50,984 nt of DNA from an uncultured Lachnospiraceae bacterium. Its GTDB lineage: Bacteria > Bacillota > Clostridia > Lachnospirales > Lachnospiraceae. Location of the stretch: the NCBI GenBank assembly GCA_910586555.1, contig CAJUJY010000024.1, positions 1 through 50,984 on the forward strand, read 5' to 3'. The position numbers were made by a program, and so were the translations under genes. The notes under the pieces were generated by a model. The model had not been told where the DNA came from, did no database searches, and saw nothing but the letters and a program-made list of their open reading frames with translations. This document shows positions 25,874 through 33,654 of this stretch, one piece after another (the first letter of the stretch is position 1; each line of letters starts with the position of its first letter).

Positions 25874-26329
25874 TTAGTTATCACCTAAAATGCCATAAAC
25901 TGTATCTGTATCACCGTTTGCAAGCTTTGCAGCCGCTGCTTCATCAAGCATTTTTTCTGCAATGACTGAAAGAATCTGTAAATGTTCTTCACCAACACCA
26001 GCAATGCCTACTACTACATTTGCTGTATTATCACCCCACGGTGTCCCATCTGGAAACGTCATTACTGCAATCCCAGATTCTTTAATGTCCTTTTTAGCCT
26101 CTTCAACACCATGTGGAAGTGCAAGCCCGTTTCCCATAAAAGTAGAACAGCTTTCTTCCCTTTTTATCATTGCATCAACATATGGCTGGTCTACATAACC
26201 TGCATCAACAAGCATCTGCCCTACTTCTTTTATAACTTCTTCCTGGCTTTTTGCTTTGCATCCTACGCGGATATTTTCACGGTATAAAAGTTCCTTTTTT
26301 TCTGTTTTCTTTTTAGATTTAAATAACAT
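25874..26329 (-). CDS. PTS EIIA component, mannitol/fructose type
   Basis: 151 aa. EIIA(Mtl/Fru) domain: the phosphorylated His is in NGLALPHGVEEAK, preceded by REESCSTFMG and followed by VGIAGVGEEHLQIL. The short basic N-terminus (LFKSKKKTEKK) has no signal. It receives phosphate from HPr and gives it to an EIIB. It is the first gene of the segment downstream of the internal terminator and has its own promoter and an AGGAGGGG site. Closest in type to MtlF. The sugar specificity is not readable because no EIIC is present. Confidence 0.88.
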   Translation of the reverse strand: MLFKSKKKTEKKELLYRENIRVGCKAKSQEEVIKEVGQMLVDAGYVDQPYVDAMIKREESCSTFMGNGLALPHGVEEAKKDIKESGIAVMTFPDGTPWGDNTANVVVGIAGVGEEHLQILSVIAEKMLDEAAAAKLANGDTDTVYGILGDN

Positions 26330-26393
26330 AAAACCCCTCCTTTTTATTTGGCATATTCCAGATTTTGTTTACTTGCTGTTTCTTTGTAAATAC

Positions 26394-26423
26394 ATTATAA
26401 CGCACAAAAAAAGGTCTTTTCAA
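26394..26423 (-). promoter_or_regulatory. Promoter of the EIIA-ptsI operon
   Basis: On the minus strand, TTGAAA (26423-26418), 18 bp, TATAAT (26399-26394), about 65 bp before the EIIA ATG. The -35 lies in the loop of the upstream terminator. Just upstream, a palindrome TGGCaTTATC-A-GATAAcGCCA (26442-26462, one mismatched pair) could be an operator or part of a termination structure. Confidence 0.65.
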
Positions 26424-26438
26424 CCTAAAGACCTTTTT
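26408..26438 (-). terminator. Intrinsic terminator between PRD regulator and EIIA
   Basis: AAAAAGGTCTTT (26408-26419) pairs perfectly with AAAGACCTTTTT (26427-26438), loop 7, T-rich on both strands. It ends the EIIB-regulator transcript. Confidence 0.75.
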
Positions 26439-26483
26439 ATTTGGCATTATCAGATAACGCCATTTTTATGTTTTAACCTTATT

Positions 26484-28577
26484 TTATATTTTTGAAATAT
26501 ACTGGTTAAAGAATTTTTTAAGGTACATGGAAAGCATGTTCCTTATATCTTCTTTCTCCCCGTTTTTAAGTATTTCCATAAAATCTGTTTCCTCTATTAA
26601 CAAACTGCTTATATATCCCATTATTTCATTGTTGGTCTGGATATTTTCATCTTCTGGCACAAGCATTATAACTGCAACCTGTATTCCTTTAAAATAATTA
26701 TTTCTAAATGGTTTTCTGTCATGTGTAACACATATGGTAAATTCAGGCCTTATAACACCTTTTGTCCTTGTATGCAGCAGTGCAAACCCAAATTCAGCAA
26801 AAATCTGGCTTGATATTTCTTCCCTTCTCTGTAATGCTTCACGTATCATTTCCCGCCTGTCAGAATAGGGGGTTATTTCTTCGCCAGCCATAACCAGCAG
26901 TTCATCAAAAGTAACTGCACCATTTACTTTAAAGAATCCCATATATTTTAAAAGAAGCTTTATCTGTGCTGCCATCTTATTAATATGGTCAAGCTGTTCC
27001 TGGAAAGAACTGGTTTCTTCGTGTTTTTGTGGAAGCCGCTCATATTTATAGAATAAATGCCTTATCTCTTCCATATCTTTTTCATTTAAAAGCGGGTTTA
27101 CATACAAAACAGGGACATCATCTATTTCTAATGGTATGCTTGAAATAAAAAAGTCTGTTTTACTTATAATATAAGGGGTTACATCATTTTTTCCATATGT
27201 TGACAGTACCATTTTATTTTGGAAAGCTTTTTTAAGCTTTGATGACATAAGCCTTGAAATCCCGATTCCACTTGAACATACTACACCAGCATAGACTTTC
27301 CTAAGCTTTTCTTTTCTGCCTTCAAGCCTTACTATTGCTGCACCAAAGTGTACTGTTAAAAAACCTGTTTCTTCTGGAGGCACTTCTTTGCCTAAACTTT
27401 TACCAATCACTTCTGACACAGTTTCACATTTTTTATAAAGATCTGCATAGCTTTTTTGTATTTCACCAAGCATAGGGTTATGTATCTGCATTCCATACAT
27501 AAGCCTTATAATTGTTGGCTGTAGATGTGCTAAAAGCCCTTGTAAAAATTCATCATCTTGTTTAAGGAGATATGCATTTTCATTGTCAAATGCATCTATC
27601 ATTTCATTTACAAGCTGCTTTAACTGCTTTCCCCCTGTCATTCCTGGCTGTGCAGTGCCATATTGTATTTTTTCATGTTTAGAACCTTTAATATGAAGCC
27701 ATATATATGTTATTTCGATTTTTGGTATTTTTATAAAAAAATCCTCTTCAAGCTTTTTAGCAATTTTACTGGCGAGTGAATAATCGGTATCCTTTACAAT
27801 ATCTTTTTCTATTTTACTGCTTTCTTCTATAACTTCATTATCCATAATACGTTTAATAGCAATAGATATGTGTATAACAAGCCCCATATATGAATTTTCA
27901 GTAAGTGTTTCTACCCTCTTATCATCAATATTATTAATACACTCCATAACTTTTTTAGTAATGTTTTCATCAAGTATGCCCTGTATTCCGCTGTTTTTTA
28001 CATAATTATAATCTTTTGTAACCTCATCTGTATTTTCATATGCTTCCCATAACAGTTTTGTATCAAGGTTTGCATTAATAAATGCCCCTATTGCCTTTCT
28101 GTAATTTTCTTCAGTGCCTTCTACATATACACCGCTTCCTGGTTTTCTTTTTATTTCCAGCCCAAATCCAGAAAGCCATTCCCCTATTGCTTCGAGATCT
28201 GTACTTGCTGTTGCCTCACTTACACCGAACTGGCTGCTGTAGTAAAACAGTTTTTTAAGGCCTTTCTCTTTTAATATTTCCAATATAAGGCGCTTCCTGC
28301 GTTCTTCTTTGTTAGGTATATCAGGGGTTTCTTCCCCATATAAAAAAGAAAGCAGGCGGTTTTTCTCCTCCTGTGTACCTTCAAGCCATACTCCTACACC
28401 AGTTTTGGAAAAATATTTTATTCCATATCCTTTAAGGTATGAATTTATATATCCAAGCTCCCTCTGGGTGGTGCGTTTGCTTACACCTGTTTTTTCTGCC
28501 AGGGATTTTACAGAAATTGCTTCTTCTTCTGTAAGCAATATTTTTAATATCTGTTTTGCCCTTGATAAAATCTTCAT
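26484..28577 (-). CDS. PRD-containing transcription regulator (MtlR/BglG type)
   Basis: 697 aa from ATG 28577, where the family normally begins (MKILSRAKQILKILL). Order of domains: HTH_11 (SVKSLAEKTGVSKRTTQREL), a second Mga-like HTH (FGVSEATASTDLEAIGEWL), two PRD domains with regulatory His (VIHISIAIKRI and FLTVHFGAAIVRLEG), a GatB-like EIIB domain with Cys in GVVCSSGIGISRLMSS, and a C-terminal EIIA-like domain (FALLHTRTKGVIRPEF). This is the MtlR/ManR layout: a DNA-binding activator whose activity is set by PTS phosphorylation. Copy B of the 35-bp element lies between the EIIB stop and this start. Confidence 0.9.
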   Translation of the reverse strand: MKILSRAKQILKILLTEEEAISVKSLAEKTGVSKRTTQRELGYINSYLKGYGIKYFSKTGVGVWLEGTQEEKNRLLSFLYGEETPDIPNKEERRKRLILEILKEKGLKKLFYYSSQFGVSEATASTDLEAIGEWLSGFGLEIKRKPGSGVYVEGTEENYRKAIGAFINANLDTKLLWEAYENTDEVTKDYNYVKNSGIQGILDENITKKVMECINNIDDKRVETLTENSYMGLVIHISIAIKRIMDNEVIEESSKIEKDIVKDTDYSLASKIAKKLEEDFFIKIPKIEITYIWLHIKGSKHEKIQYGTAQPGMTGGKQLKQLVNEMIDAFDNENAYLLKQDDEFLQGLLAHLQPTIIRLMYGMQIHNPMLGEIQKSYADLYKKCETVSEVIGKSLGKEVPPEETGFLTVHFGAAIVRLEGRKEKLRKVYAGVVCSSGIGISRLMSSKLKKAFQNKMVLSTYGKNDVTPYIISKTDFFISSIPLEIDDVPVLYVNPLLNEKDMEEIRHLFYKYERLPQKHEETSSFQEQLDHINKMAAQIKLLLKYMGFFKVNGAVTFDELLVMAGEEITPYSDRREMIREALQRREEISSQIFAEFGFALLHTRTKGVIRPEFTICVTHDRKPFRNNYFKGIQVAVIMLVPEDENIQTNNEIMGYISSLLIEETDFMEILKNGEKEDIRNMLSMYLKKFFNQYISKI

Positions 28578-28605
28578 GGCAGTAACCATTCCTTTCTTTT
28601 GTTTT

Positions 28606-28640
28606 ATAAAAATACCCATGCCTTTCTGATGCCCGCAGGC
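28606..28640 (-). repeat. 35-bp dispersed leader element, copy B (PRD regulator)
   Basis: Minus strand: GCCTGCGGGCAT, CAGAAAGGCATGGGTATTTTTAT. It matches copy A at 31/35 and copy C at 30/35. Here the terminal ATG is ATA, and translation likely begins 29 bp downstream at 28577. Confidence 0.8.
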
Positions 28641-28683
28641 TTCTTGCCACAAGCACAAATCCCAGGCTTTTGTTCTGTAAGAA

Positions 28684-28995
28684 TTACTTCCTGGCCTGGT
28701 AATGCACTTTAAGCTTTTCAATTAAAGCTTTATAATCTTCTTTATGAAGCAGGTTTTCTACTAAAAAAACCTCTGTTTCACCAAGACAGTCTTTTATATG
28801 GACATAATAGTCTTTCTGGCAGACTACAAGGCATGTACCAGGATTTAAAATCCCTGCGGGATATGCTTTTACATCTATGTTTCCAAGCCCGTTTTCATTA
28901 AGGGCCTTCCTAAGCACAGCAGCACCCATTGCACTTGATGCCATGCCGCCTTCACATATAACCCCTATACTAATATAATTTTTTATATTTTCCAA
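28684..28995 (-). CDS. Stand-alone PTS EIIB component, mannitol type
   Basis: 103 aa from TTG 28995 (AAAGGAAG 8 nt upstream). EIIB(Lac/Mtl) fold: the phosphorylated Cys is in ISIGVICEGGMASSAMGAAVLRK without its usual Asp/Ala neighbours, then LVVCQKDYYVHI and VENLLHKEDYKALIEKLK. In mannitol transporters this domain is fused behind the EIIC membrane domain. Here it is free and no EIIC exists in the window. A hairpin-rich relic starts about 45 bp upstream. Either the EIIC part was lost, or this is a two-component signalling use of EIIA/EIIB with the PRD regulator. Confidence 0.8.
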   Translation of the reverse strand: MENIKNYISIGVICEGGMASSAMGAAVLRKALNENGLGNIDVKAYPAGILNPGTCLVVCQKDYYVHIKDCLGETEVFLVENLLHKEDYKALIEKLKVHYQARK

Positions 28996-29040
28996 TATAC
29001 CAACTTCCTTTTCCTATTAACTGCATGATAGTCAAACGGA

Positions 29041-29180
29041 TATTCGCAATCCGCTTCGCTACTTGCTCATAACCTCATTGCCGCTTTGCGGCAGTCTGGC
29101 AGGAGCTTGAACCCCTGCCAGACTAAGTAAGTCCTAAACCCACCGCTTAAGAAGCGGGGGACTTACTTAATGAGGTTAAA
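29041..29180 (+). mobile_element. Hairpin-rich relic resembling a non-autonomous IS200/IS605 element
   Basis: Three consecutive structures: TGCCGCTTTGCGGCA (29079-29093); GTCTGGCAGG/CCTGCCAGAC (29094-29103 and 29114-29123); and an 11-bp perfect stem TAAGTAAGTCC/GGACTTACTTA (29124-29134 and 29159-29169) enclosing CCGCTT/AAGCGG. TAACCTCATT (29070-29079) recurs inverted as AATGAGGTTA (29169-29178). No transposase or tnpB coding remains. Stacked hairpins without a gene are typical of palindrome-associated derivatives of IS200/IS605. Family assignment is an inference from this architecture, and the exact ends are uncertain. Confidence 0.5.
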
Positions 29181-29183
29181 GAA

Positions 29184-29207
29184 GCCAGGCTCTTTTGAGA
29201 ACCTGGC
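29184..29207 (-). terminator. Terminator after the histidine phosphatase gene
   Basis: GCCAGG..CTC and GAG..CCTGGC form a 9-bp stem with a 2-nt bulge and TTTT loop, 30 bp past the stop. The T-run is weak. Confidence 0.45.
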
Positions 29208-29236
29208 CTGTACTGCCTTTTACAAATACCAGCCAT

Positions 29237-29980
29237 TTAAGTTACAATAAGGTTTTTTTGTACTTTTCCTGTAAAACTTCCCCTTAAAAGTTCTGGCCTT
29301 TCTTCTATATGTGCATAATCGTTAAACCTGTCAAGGAAAAAGCCATTTTTGGCCTTATCATAATGTAACTGTGTTATACTGCAATTTTCAAGGGAAGTGC
29401 CAAACATAAGACGCCTTGCAAAATCCCCGCCAAATAGTGAACATAAAAGTGTACGTATTACACCGCCATGTGTTATGGCAGCAATATTTTCTTTGCCGCT
29501 CTCTATCCATTCTTTAACAACGGGCATTACACGTTCAAGCACCATTGCCCCGTTTTCACCTTCAGGATACCACATTTCTTCAGGAGGCACAAAGAAATCG
29601 CCAACAAATGCATTGACTTCTTCTAATGCTGTGCCACGCTGTACCCTGCCCTCTACGAAATTATCAAGCTGTTCTTCATAATATTCTTTATAGAACTTTT
29701 TTACTTCTGAATCTTTCTGGCCTGTCAGTATCCCAAAATCAATTTCTTCAAGCCCCTGGCGTAGCTGCAGGCTGCCCGACAGTTCTTTATTATAGGCAAA
29801 TGCAGTTTTTGCAGTTTCAACAGCACGTATAAGTGTGCTTGAATAAAGGGCATCTAACTTATACCTTTTCATTCTTTCGCCAAGAAGACGTGCCTGTATA
29901 CGTCCTTCTTCTGATAAAGGCACGTCTACATTACAGTCCGGGCTGTCCTGCCTGCCATGGCGTATAAGATATATTACCAT
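29237..29980 (-). CDS. Histidine phosphatase family protein
   Basis: 247 aa cytoplasmic protein of the phosphoglycerate-mutase-like fold. The catalytic His is in YLIRHGRQD, with Arg and Glu in STLIRAVETA and the second His in AITHGGVIRTLL. A hydrophobic signal is absent. Likely a small-molecule phosphatase; the substrate is not predictable. It is followed by the relic and lies downstream of the SseB-like gene with a 39-bp gap. Confidence 0.85.
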   Translation of the reverse strand: MVIYLIRHGRQDSPDCNVDVPLSEEGRIQARLLGERMKRYKLDALYSSTLIRAVETAKTAFAYNKELSGSLQLRQGLEEIDFGILTGQKDSEVKKFYKEYYEEQLDNFVEGRVQRGTALEEVNAFVGDFFVPPEEMWYPEGENGAMVLERVMPVVKEWIESGKENIAAITHGGVIRTLLCSLFGGDFARRLMFGTSLENCSITQLHYDKAKNGFFLDRFNDYAHIEERPELLRGSFTGKVQKNLIVT

Positions 29981-30019
29981 TAAATATTTTACACCTCTTT
30001 ATAATATAAATAAATTATA

Positions 30020-30961
30020 TTAGTTACTGCTGTTTTTAGCATTTGCAATATCAATAATGCCCTGGAGCTCGCTTCCCTCACCAGGTGCATCACCGTGGTC
30101 TATTGCCTTGCCCTCAGAAGTAATCTCCATAAGCTTGTTAAATTCACCCCTTGGTGCTTTTAATATTCCATAATATCCTGCTTTTTTACTTTCCGGATTC
30201 CATGTTACAAAAAGTGTTTCTGCAATGCCAGGGTATAAATTTTCATGTGGCATTGATATACGCGTAAGCTGTAATGTATCACTTATATTTAATGTCATAA
30301 AATCATAATCATCTGCTTCATAAGGGCATTTAACCTGTGCATAAGGCTCTTTAAAAAATTCTAAAAGACATTCACCTTTGCGGCTGCACAAATCCTTTAT
30401 AAACTCTTCACCTTCTGTAAAAATTTTGCCAGGAAGCAGGTAAGATTCCATCTGCCTTCTTACAAGTGTATGAAATTCCTGTTCTGAAACCTGTACCTGC
30501 TTAGGTTCTTCTTCATTAACAGGGGGTTCTTCTTCTTTATTAATATTCATTATAATATTGTGTGAAAAAGGGTTAATTACTGCCCCGTCAATGCCTTGGG
30601 CCCTGACAATAAAATCAAGGCATGATTTAAATGGCATATTAAGGGTAATAGGATATTTCTGGAAACCTTCCCCCATTTCAATTTGCCCATTAGATGTAAA
30701 TATAGGGAAAAACTTCTGCCCTGCTTCATTCTGCAATATACATGGCACAGGCCTTGCACCTTCTGGTACAGGCTGTGGCGTACCCTGGCTTCCATACATT
30801 TGTTTTAAAATTCCAGGATCTGTGTCTTGTGGCAGGACTGCTGGAACAAATACTTCTGTATCTTCAAGCAGTTTTGTAAGCCTTTCCGCATTTTCTTTAT
30901 TTTTTTCAGCTTTCATTGCATCAAGTGCTTCTAATAATTCTTTGCTTTCATTCTGTGGCAT
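30020..30961 (-). CDS. SseB family protein
   Basis: 313 aa. The N-terminal SseB domain (about residues 5-140) shows the usual LEALDAMKAEKNKENAERL helix, VFVPAV, FFPIFTS and FIVRAQGIDGAVINPFSHN. The C-terminal part (about 160-290) resembles the second domain often paired with it. Function of these proteins in Firmicutes is not established; they often sit near secretion or envelope genes. It is 30 bp downstream of the lipoprotein gene and likely in the same transcript. Confidence 0.75.
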   Translation of the reverse strand: MPQNESKELLEALDAMKAEKNKENAERLTKLLEDTEVFVPAVLPQDTDPGILKQMYGSQGTPQPVPEGARPVPCILQNEAGQKFFPIFTSNGQIEMGEGFQKYPITLNMPFKSCLDFIVRAQGIDGAVINPFSHNIIMNINKEEEPPVNEEEPKQVQVSEQEFHTLVRRQMESYLLPGKIFTEGEEFIKDLCSRKGECLLEFFKEPYAQVKCPYEADDYDFMTLNISDTLQLTRISMPHENLYPGIAETLFVTWNPESKKAGYYGILKAPRGEFNKLMEITSEGKAIDHGDAPGEGSELQGIIDIANAKNSSN

Positions 30962-30991
30962 ACCAATCCTCTTTCCTGTATTAATACATTT

Positions 30992-32515
30992 TTATTTTTG
31001 AATTTTAAACCTGGTTGTTTTAACATTGCCGGCATTATCAGTTACTTTTAATGTGTAAGTACCATTTTTACTGGTTTTGCTTCCAGATTTAAATGCTTTC
31101 CCGTTTAAAGTGGCTGATTTGATGCCGTTTTTATCAGAAATCTTTATTTTTACTGCCTTTTTATATGTTTTGCCGTTTTTAACCCCTTTTACTGATGGTT
31201 TTGTCCTGTCAATTATAAATTCTTCTTCTGATGTATTGCCAAGCATGTCAGATACTTTAATTGCATGGCTGCCTTCATCAAAATTATGTGTATCAAGGCT
31301 GTAAATATAATATTGGCTAACAAGGCTTTCTTTATCCGCATTACTGTTAATATTTACTGTGGCGTCATTAATTACACTAATGCTGTCAACAGTAATATCT
31401 GATACACCGCCTTCTACATCATATACTGCAATATAGCCATTATTTAATAAAGCTTCATTCCCATTATATAAATTGCTAAACTCTGCTTTATCCCGGTTTT
31501 TCTGCCGTGCAACTACAGGTGCACTTGTATCAACCATAAAACAAAGTGTTTCTGTAGTCTTTTTTCCATCTGGGAGTTTGAAATTATATGTACCTGTTTT
31601 ATCACATATTACGGTATTATCTGTAACTGCATTGCCATTTAACGTTGCCTGGACACCTCCAGGAATTGTAACTGTAACAGCTTTATTATAAAAGACCCCG
31701 TTTAATGCGCCTTCTGCGGCAATGTCATTTTCACATATTGCATACTCATTATAATTTTTATCAGTTATTAAAGGTAATGTTACAGACATTGTCTGGTCAT
31801 TATCTGATAATGTAACATTAGAAGATCTTTCTTTAATCCTTGATGCAAATTTAACTTTATATGTTATAGTTGCAGTTTTAAGGCCTGCCATTACCTCCTT
31901 ATCCTGGAAAAGATTTAAAATAGCATTAACATCATCATTATTATTTACTGTATCATCATCATCAATATATTCATCATTATCTTCATCATCCCATGGTACT
32001 ACTGTATCTTTACGTAATTTATTTCCCTTCAGCATATTTGCAATATTGTCCTGTATATTGCCTGAAAAAAGTTTTTCAACCGCATTTGAATTAGCAGGCT
32101 GCCTTATTGTAACAGAAGTTTCAGACAAGCTTAAAACATTGTTTTCTGTCTGGTATGATATACCTGCAAGGCTTTTATAATAACCTGCTATACTGTCAAA
32201 CTTTTTATTCTGTGACTGTCCTGCAATATCAGACGGGACTTTGTAGTATTCTTTATTGTCAATTTTAACAAGTTTAACACCATACGATTCAAGCATAACA
32301 GCAACCTGGTCTTTTGTAAAACCGTCACCCCCGCCATCTTCATTAAGTAACTTTGTATATGCAGAAAGCATTGCATCTTTTTCTATATTGATTTCTGTAC
32401 TGAAAATACAGGAACCATCATTATTAACAGTTATATTCCCATCCATTTTCATGCAGCCTGTAAACAAAGTACCTGCAAGGGCAATGGATAGTCCTGTGGT
32501 TACTAATTTCCTCAT
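30992..32515 (-). CDS. Lipoprotein with Ig-like C-terminal domains
   Basis: 507 aa, GGAGG before ATG. A lipoprotein signal peptide ends in TLFTGC, so Cys21 would be lipidated and the protein anchored outside the membrane. After it comes GNITVNNDGSCIFSTEINI, similar to the start of LppM-like domains, then an acidic Asp-rich spacer (DDEDNDEYIDDDD). The C-terminus has Big-type modules ending GTYTLKVTDNAGNVKTTRF. No enzyme motif seen. Role unknown. Confidence 0.75.
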   Translation of the reverse strand: MRKLVTTGLSIALAGTLFTGCMKMDGNITVNNDGSCIFSTEINIEKDAMLSAYTKLLNEDGGGDGFTKDQVAVMLESYGVKLVKIDNKEYYKVPSDIAGQSQNKKFDSIAGYYKSLAGISYQTENNVLSLSETSVTIRQPANSNAVEKLFSGNIQDNIANMLKGNKLRKDTVVPWDDEDNDEYIDDDDTVNNNDDVNAILNLFQDKEVMAGLKTATITYKVKFASRIKERSSNVTLSDNDQTMSVTLPLITDKNYNEYAICENDIAAEGALNGVFYNKAVTVTIPGGVQATLNGNAVTDNTVICDKTGTYNFKLPDGKKTTETLCFMVDTSAPVVARQKNRDKAEFSNLYNGNEALLNNGYIAVYDVEGGVSDITVDSISVINDATVNINSNADKESLVSQYYIYSLDTHNFDEGSHAIKVSDMLGNTSEEEFIIDRTKPSVKGVKNGKTYKKAVKIKISDKNGIKSATLNGKAFKSGSKTSKNGTYTLKVTDNAGNVKTTRFKIQK

Positions 32516-32592
32516 GGGTTATACCTCCTTATATTTTTACATGATTATAGCACTTTTAGGCCACATAAACAAGTTTTAAACGTTATTTATAT

Positions 32593-33285
32593 TTAGTAAA
32601 ACCCTGCAAATACAGATGCCATTACTACTGTTACAAGCCCTGATACTGCTATGGAAAGGCTTGCCATTGCTCCTTCCATTTCCCCCATTTCAAATGCTTT
32701 TACAGTGCCTATTGCATGTGCTGATGAACCAAGTGCTATTCCCTTTGCAACGGGTTCTGTTATATGGAAGAACCGGCAGGCTGGTATGGCAATTATGTTT
32801 CCTATTACGCCAGTTATAATTATTACTGCCACTGTTATAACAGTTATTCCTCCAAGTTCTTCAGAAACCTCCATTCCTATAGCTGTTGTTATGGATTTGG
32901 GAAGCAGTGTTACATACTGCTTGTGTGTTATGCCAAAAAGCACACCCATTAAAAGCACACTTCCCATACTGGAAAGCACGCCTGTTATTACGCCTGCCAT
33001 TACTGCTTTCCAGTTCTTTTTAAATACCATAACCTGCCTGTATAAAGGTACTGCAAGGCAGACGGTAGCAGGTGTCAGAAGGTAGCTTATATACTTTGCA
33101 CCTTCATTATAATTATTGTATTTAATGCCTGTAATTTTTAATACAGCTATTACTATAATAATTGCTATTAAAAGGGGGTTAAATACAGCAAGCTTAAATT
33201 TCTTTTTAATAAATAAGCCTGTGGCATATGCCACAAGGCTTAAAGCAGCTCCAAAAAATATTGAATTATTTAAAAAACTTTCCAT
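32593..33285 (-). CDS. lrgB: LrgB family membrane protein
   Basis: 230 aa with about seven to eight membrane helices. Family signs: PLLIAIIIVIAVL, LLTPATVCLAVPLYRQ, LLPKSITTAIGMEVSEELGG and GIALGSSAHAIGTVKAFEMGE. It partners LrgA (14 bp upstream). LrgAB/CidAB proteins influence murein hydrolase activity and, in some species, carry pyruvate. It is last in the run beginning with Fic. Confidence 0.92.
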   Translation of the reverse strand: MESFLNNSIFFGAALSLVAYATGLFIKKKFKLAVFNPLLIAIIIVIAVLKITGIKYNNYNEGAKYISYLLTPATVCLAVPLYRQVMVFKKNWKAVMAGVITGVLSSMGSVLLMGVLFGITHKQYVTLLPKSITTAIGMEVSEELGGITVITVAVIIITGVIGNIIAIPACRFFHITEPVAKGIALGSSAHAIGTVKAFEMGEMEGAMASLSIAVSGLVTVVMASVFAGFY

Positions 33286-33299
33286 TATTATGCCCCCGT

Positions 33300-33653
33300 T
33301 TAACCATTCTTTTTATGTTTTAGTACAAACTGTGTTGCCCTGCCTGATGCTGCCATTACAACTATTGTTGAAACCACTGTTATTACAGATACTGGCAGCA
33401 GCACAGGTTTTAATATGCCCCATGAATCTATAAGCCCTGCTGCCGCTGGTATAAACATAACAGGCATTATTTCCACCAGAAAATTACTTGCACCACTTAC
33501 CTGTTCTTCTTTTATGATGCCAAGACTTAAGCATGTAAAAAGTATTATCATTCCATAAATGCTTGCTGGAACTGGGAATGGTATTACCTCTTTTAATATT
33601 TCCCCGGCAAATGATACAAGTATAATTACCAGGAATTGTTTTAGATACTTCAT
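33300..33653 (-). CDS. lrgA: LrgA/CidA family holin-like protein
   Basis: 117 aa from ATG 33653 (GGAG 7 nt upstream, at the end of the sulfatase gene). Four membrane helices; conserved IPFPVPASIYGMIILF and FIPAAAGLIDSWG. The start lies 1 bp after the stop of the LTA-synthase-like gene, so translation is probably coupled. Confidence 0.92.
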   Translation of the reverse strand: MKYLKQFLVIILVSFAGEILKEVIPFPVPASIYGMIILFTCLSLGIIKEEQVSGASNFLVEIMPVMFIPAAAGLIDSWGILKPVLLPVSVITVVSTIVVMAASGRATQFVLKHKKNG

Positions 33654-33654
33654 T

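Larger units (their letters stand above)
26339..26447 (-). repeat. 16-bp direct repeat pair flanking the EIIA promoter
   Basis: CCTTTTTATTTGGCAT occurs at 26339-26354 and again at 26432-26447, identical. The 93-bp period contains the whole promoter and the terminator loop. The first copy overlaps the EIIA ribosome site, the second the 3' arm of the terminator. Confidence 0.9.
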
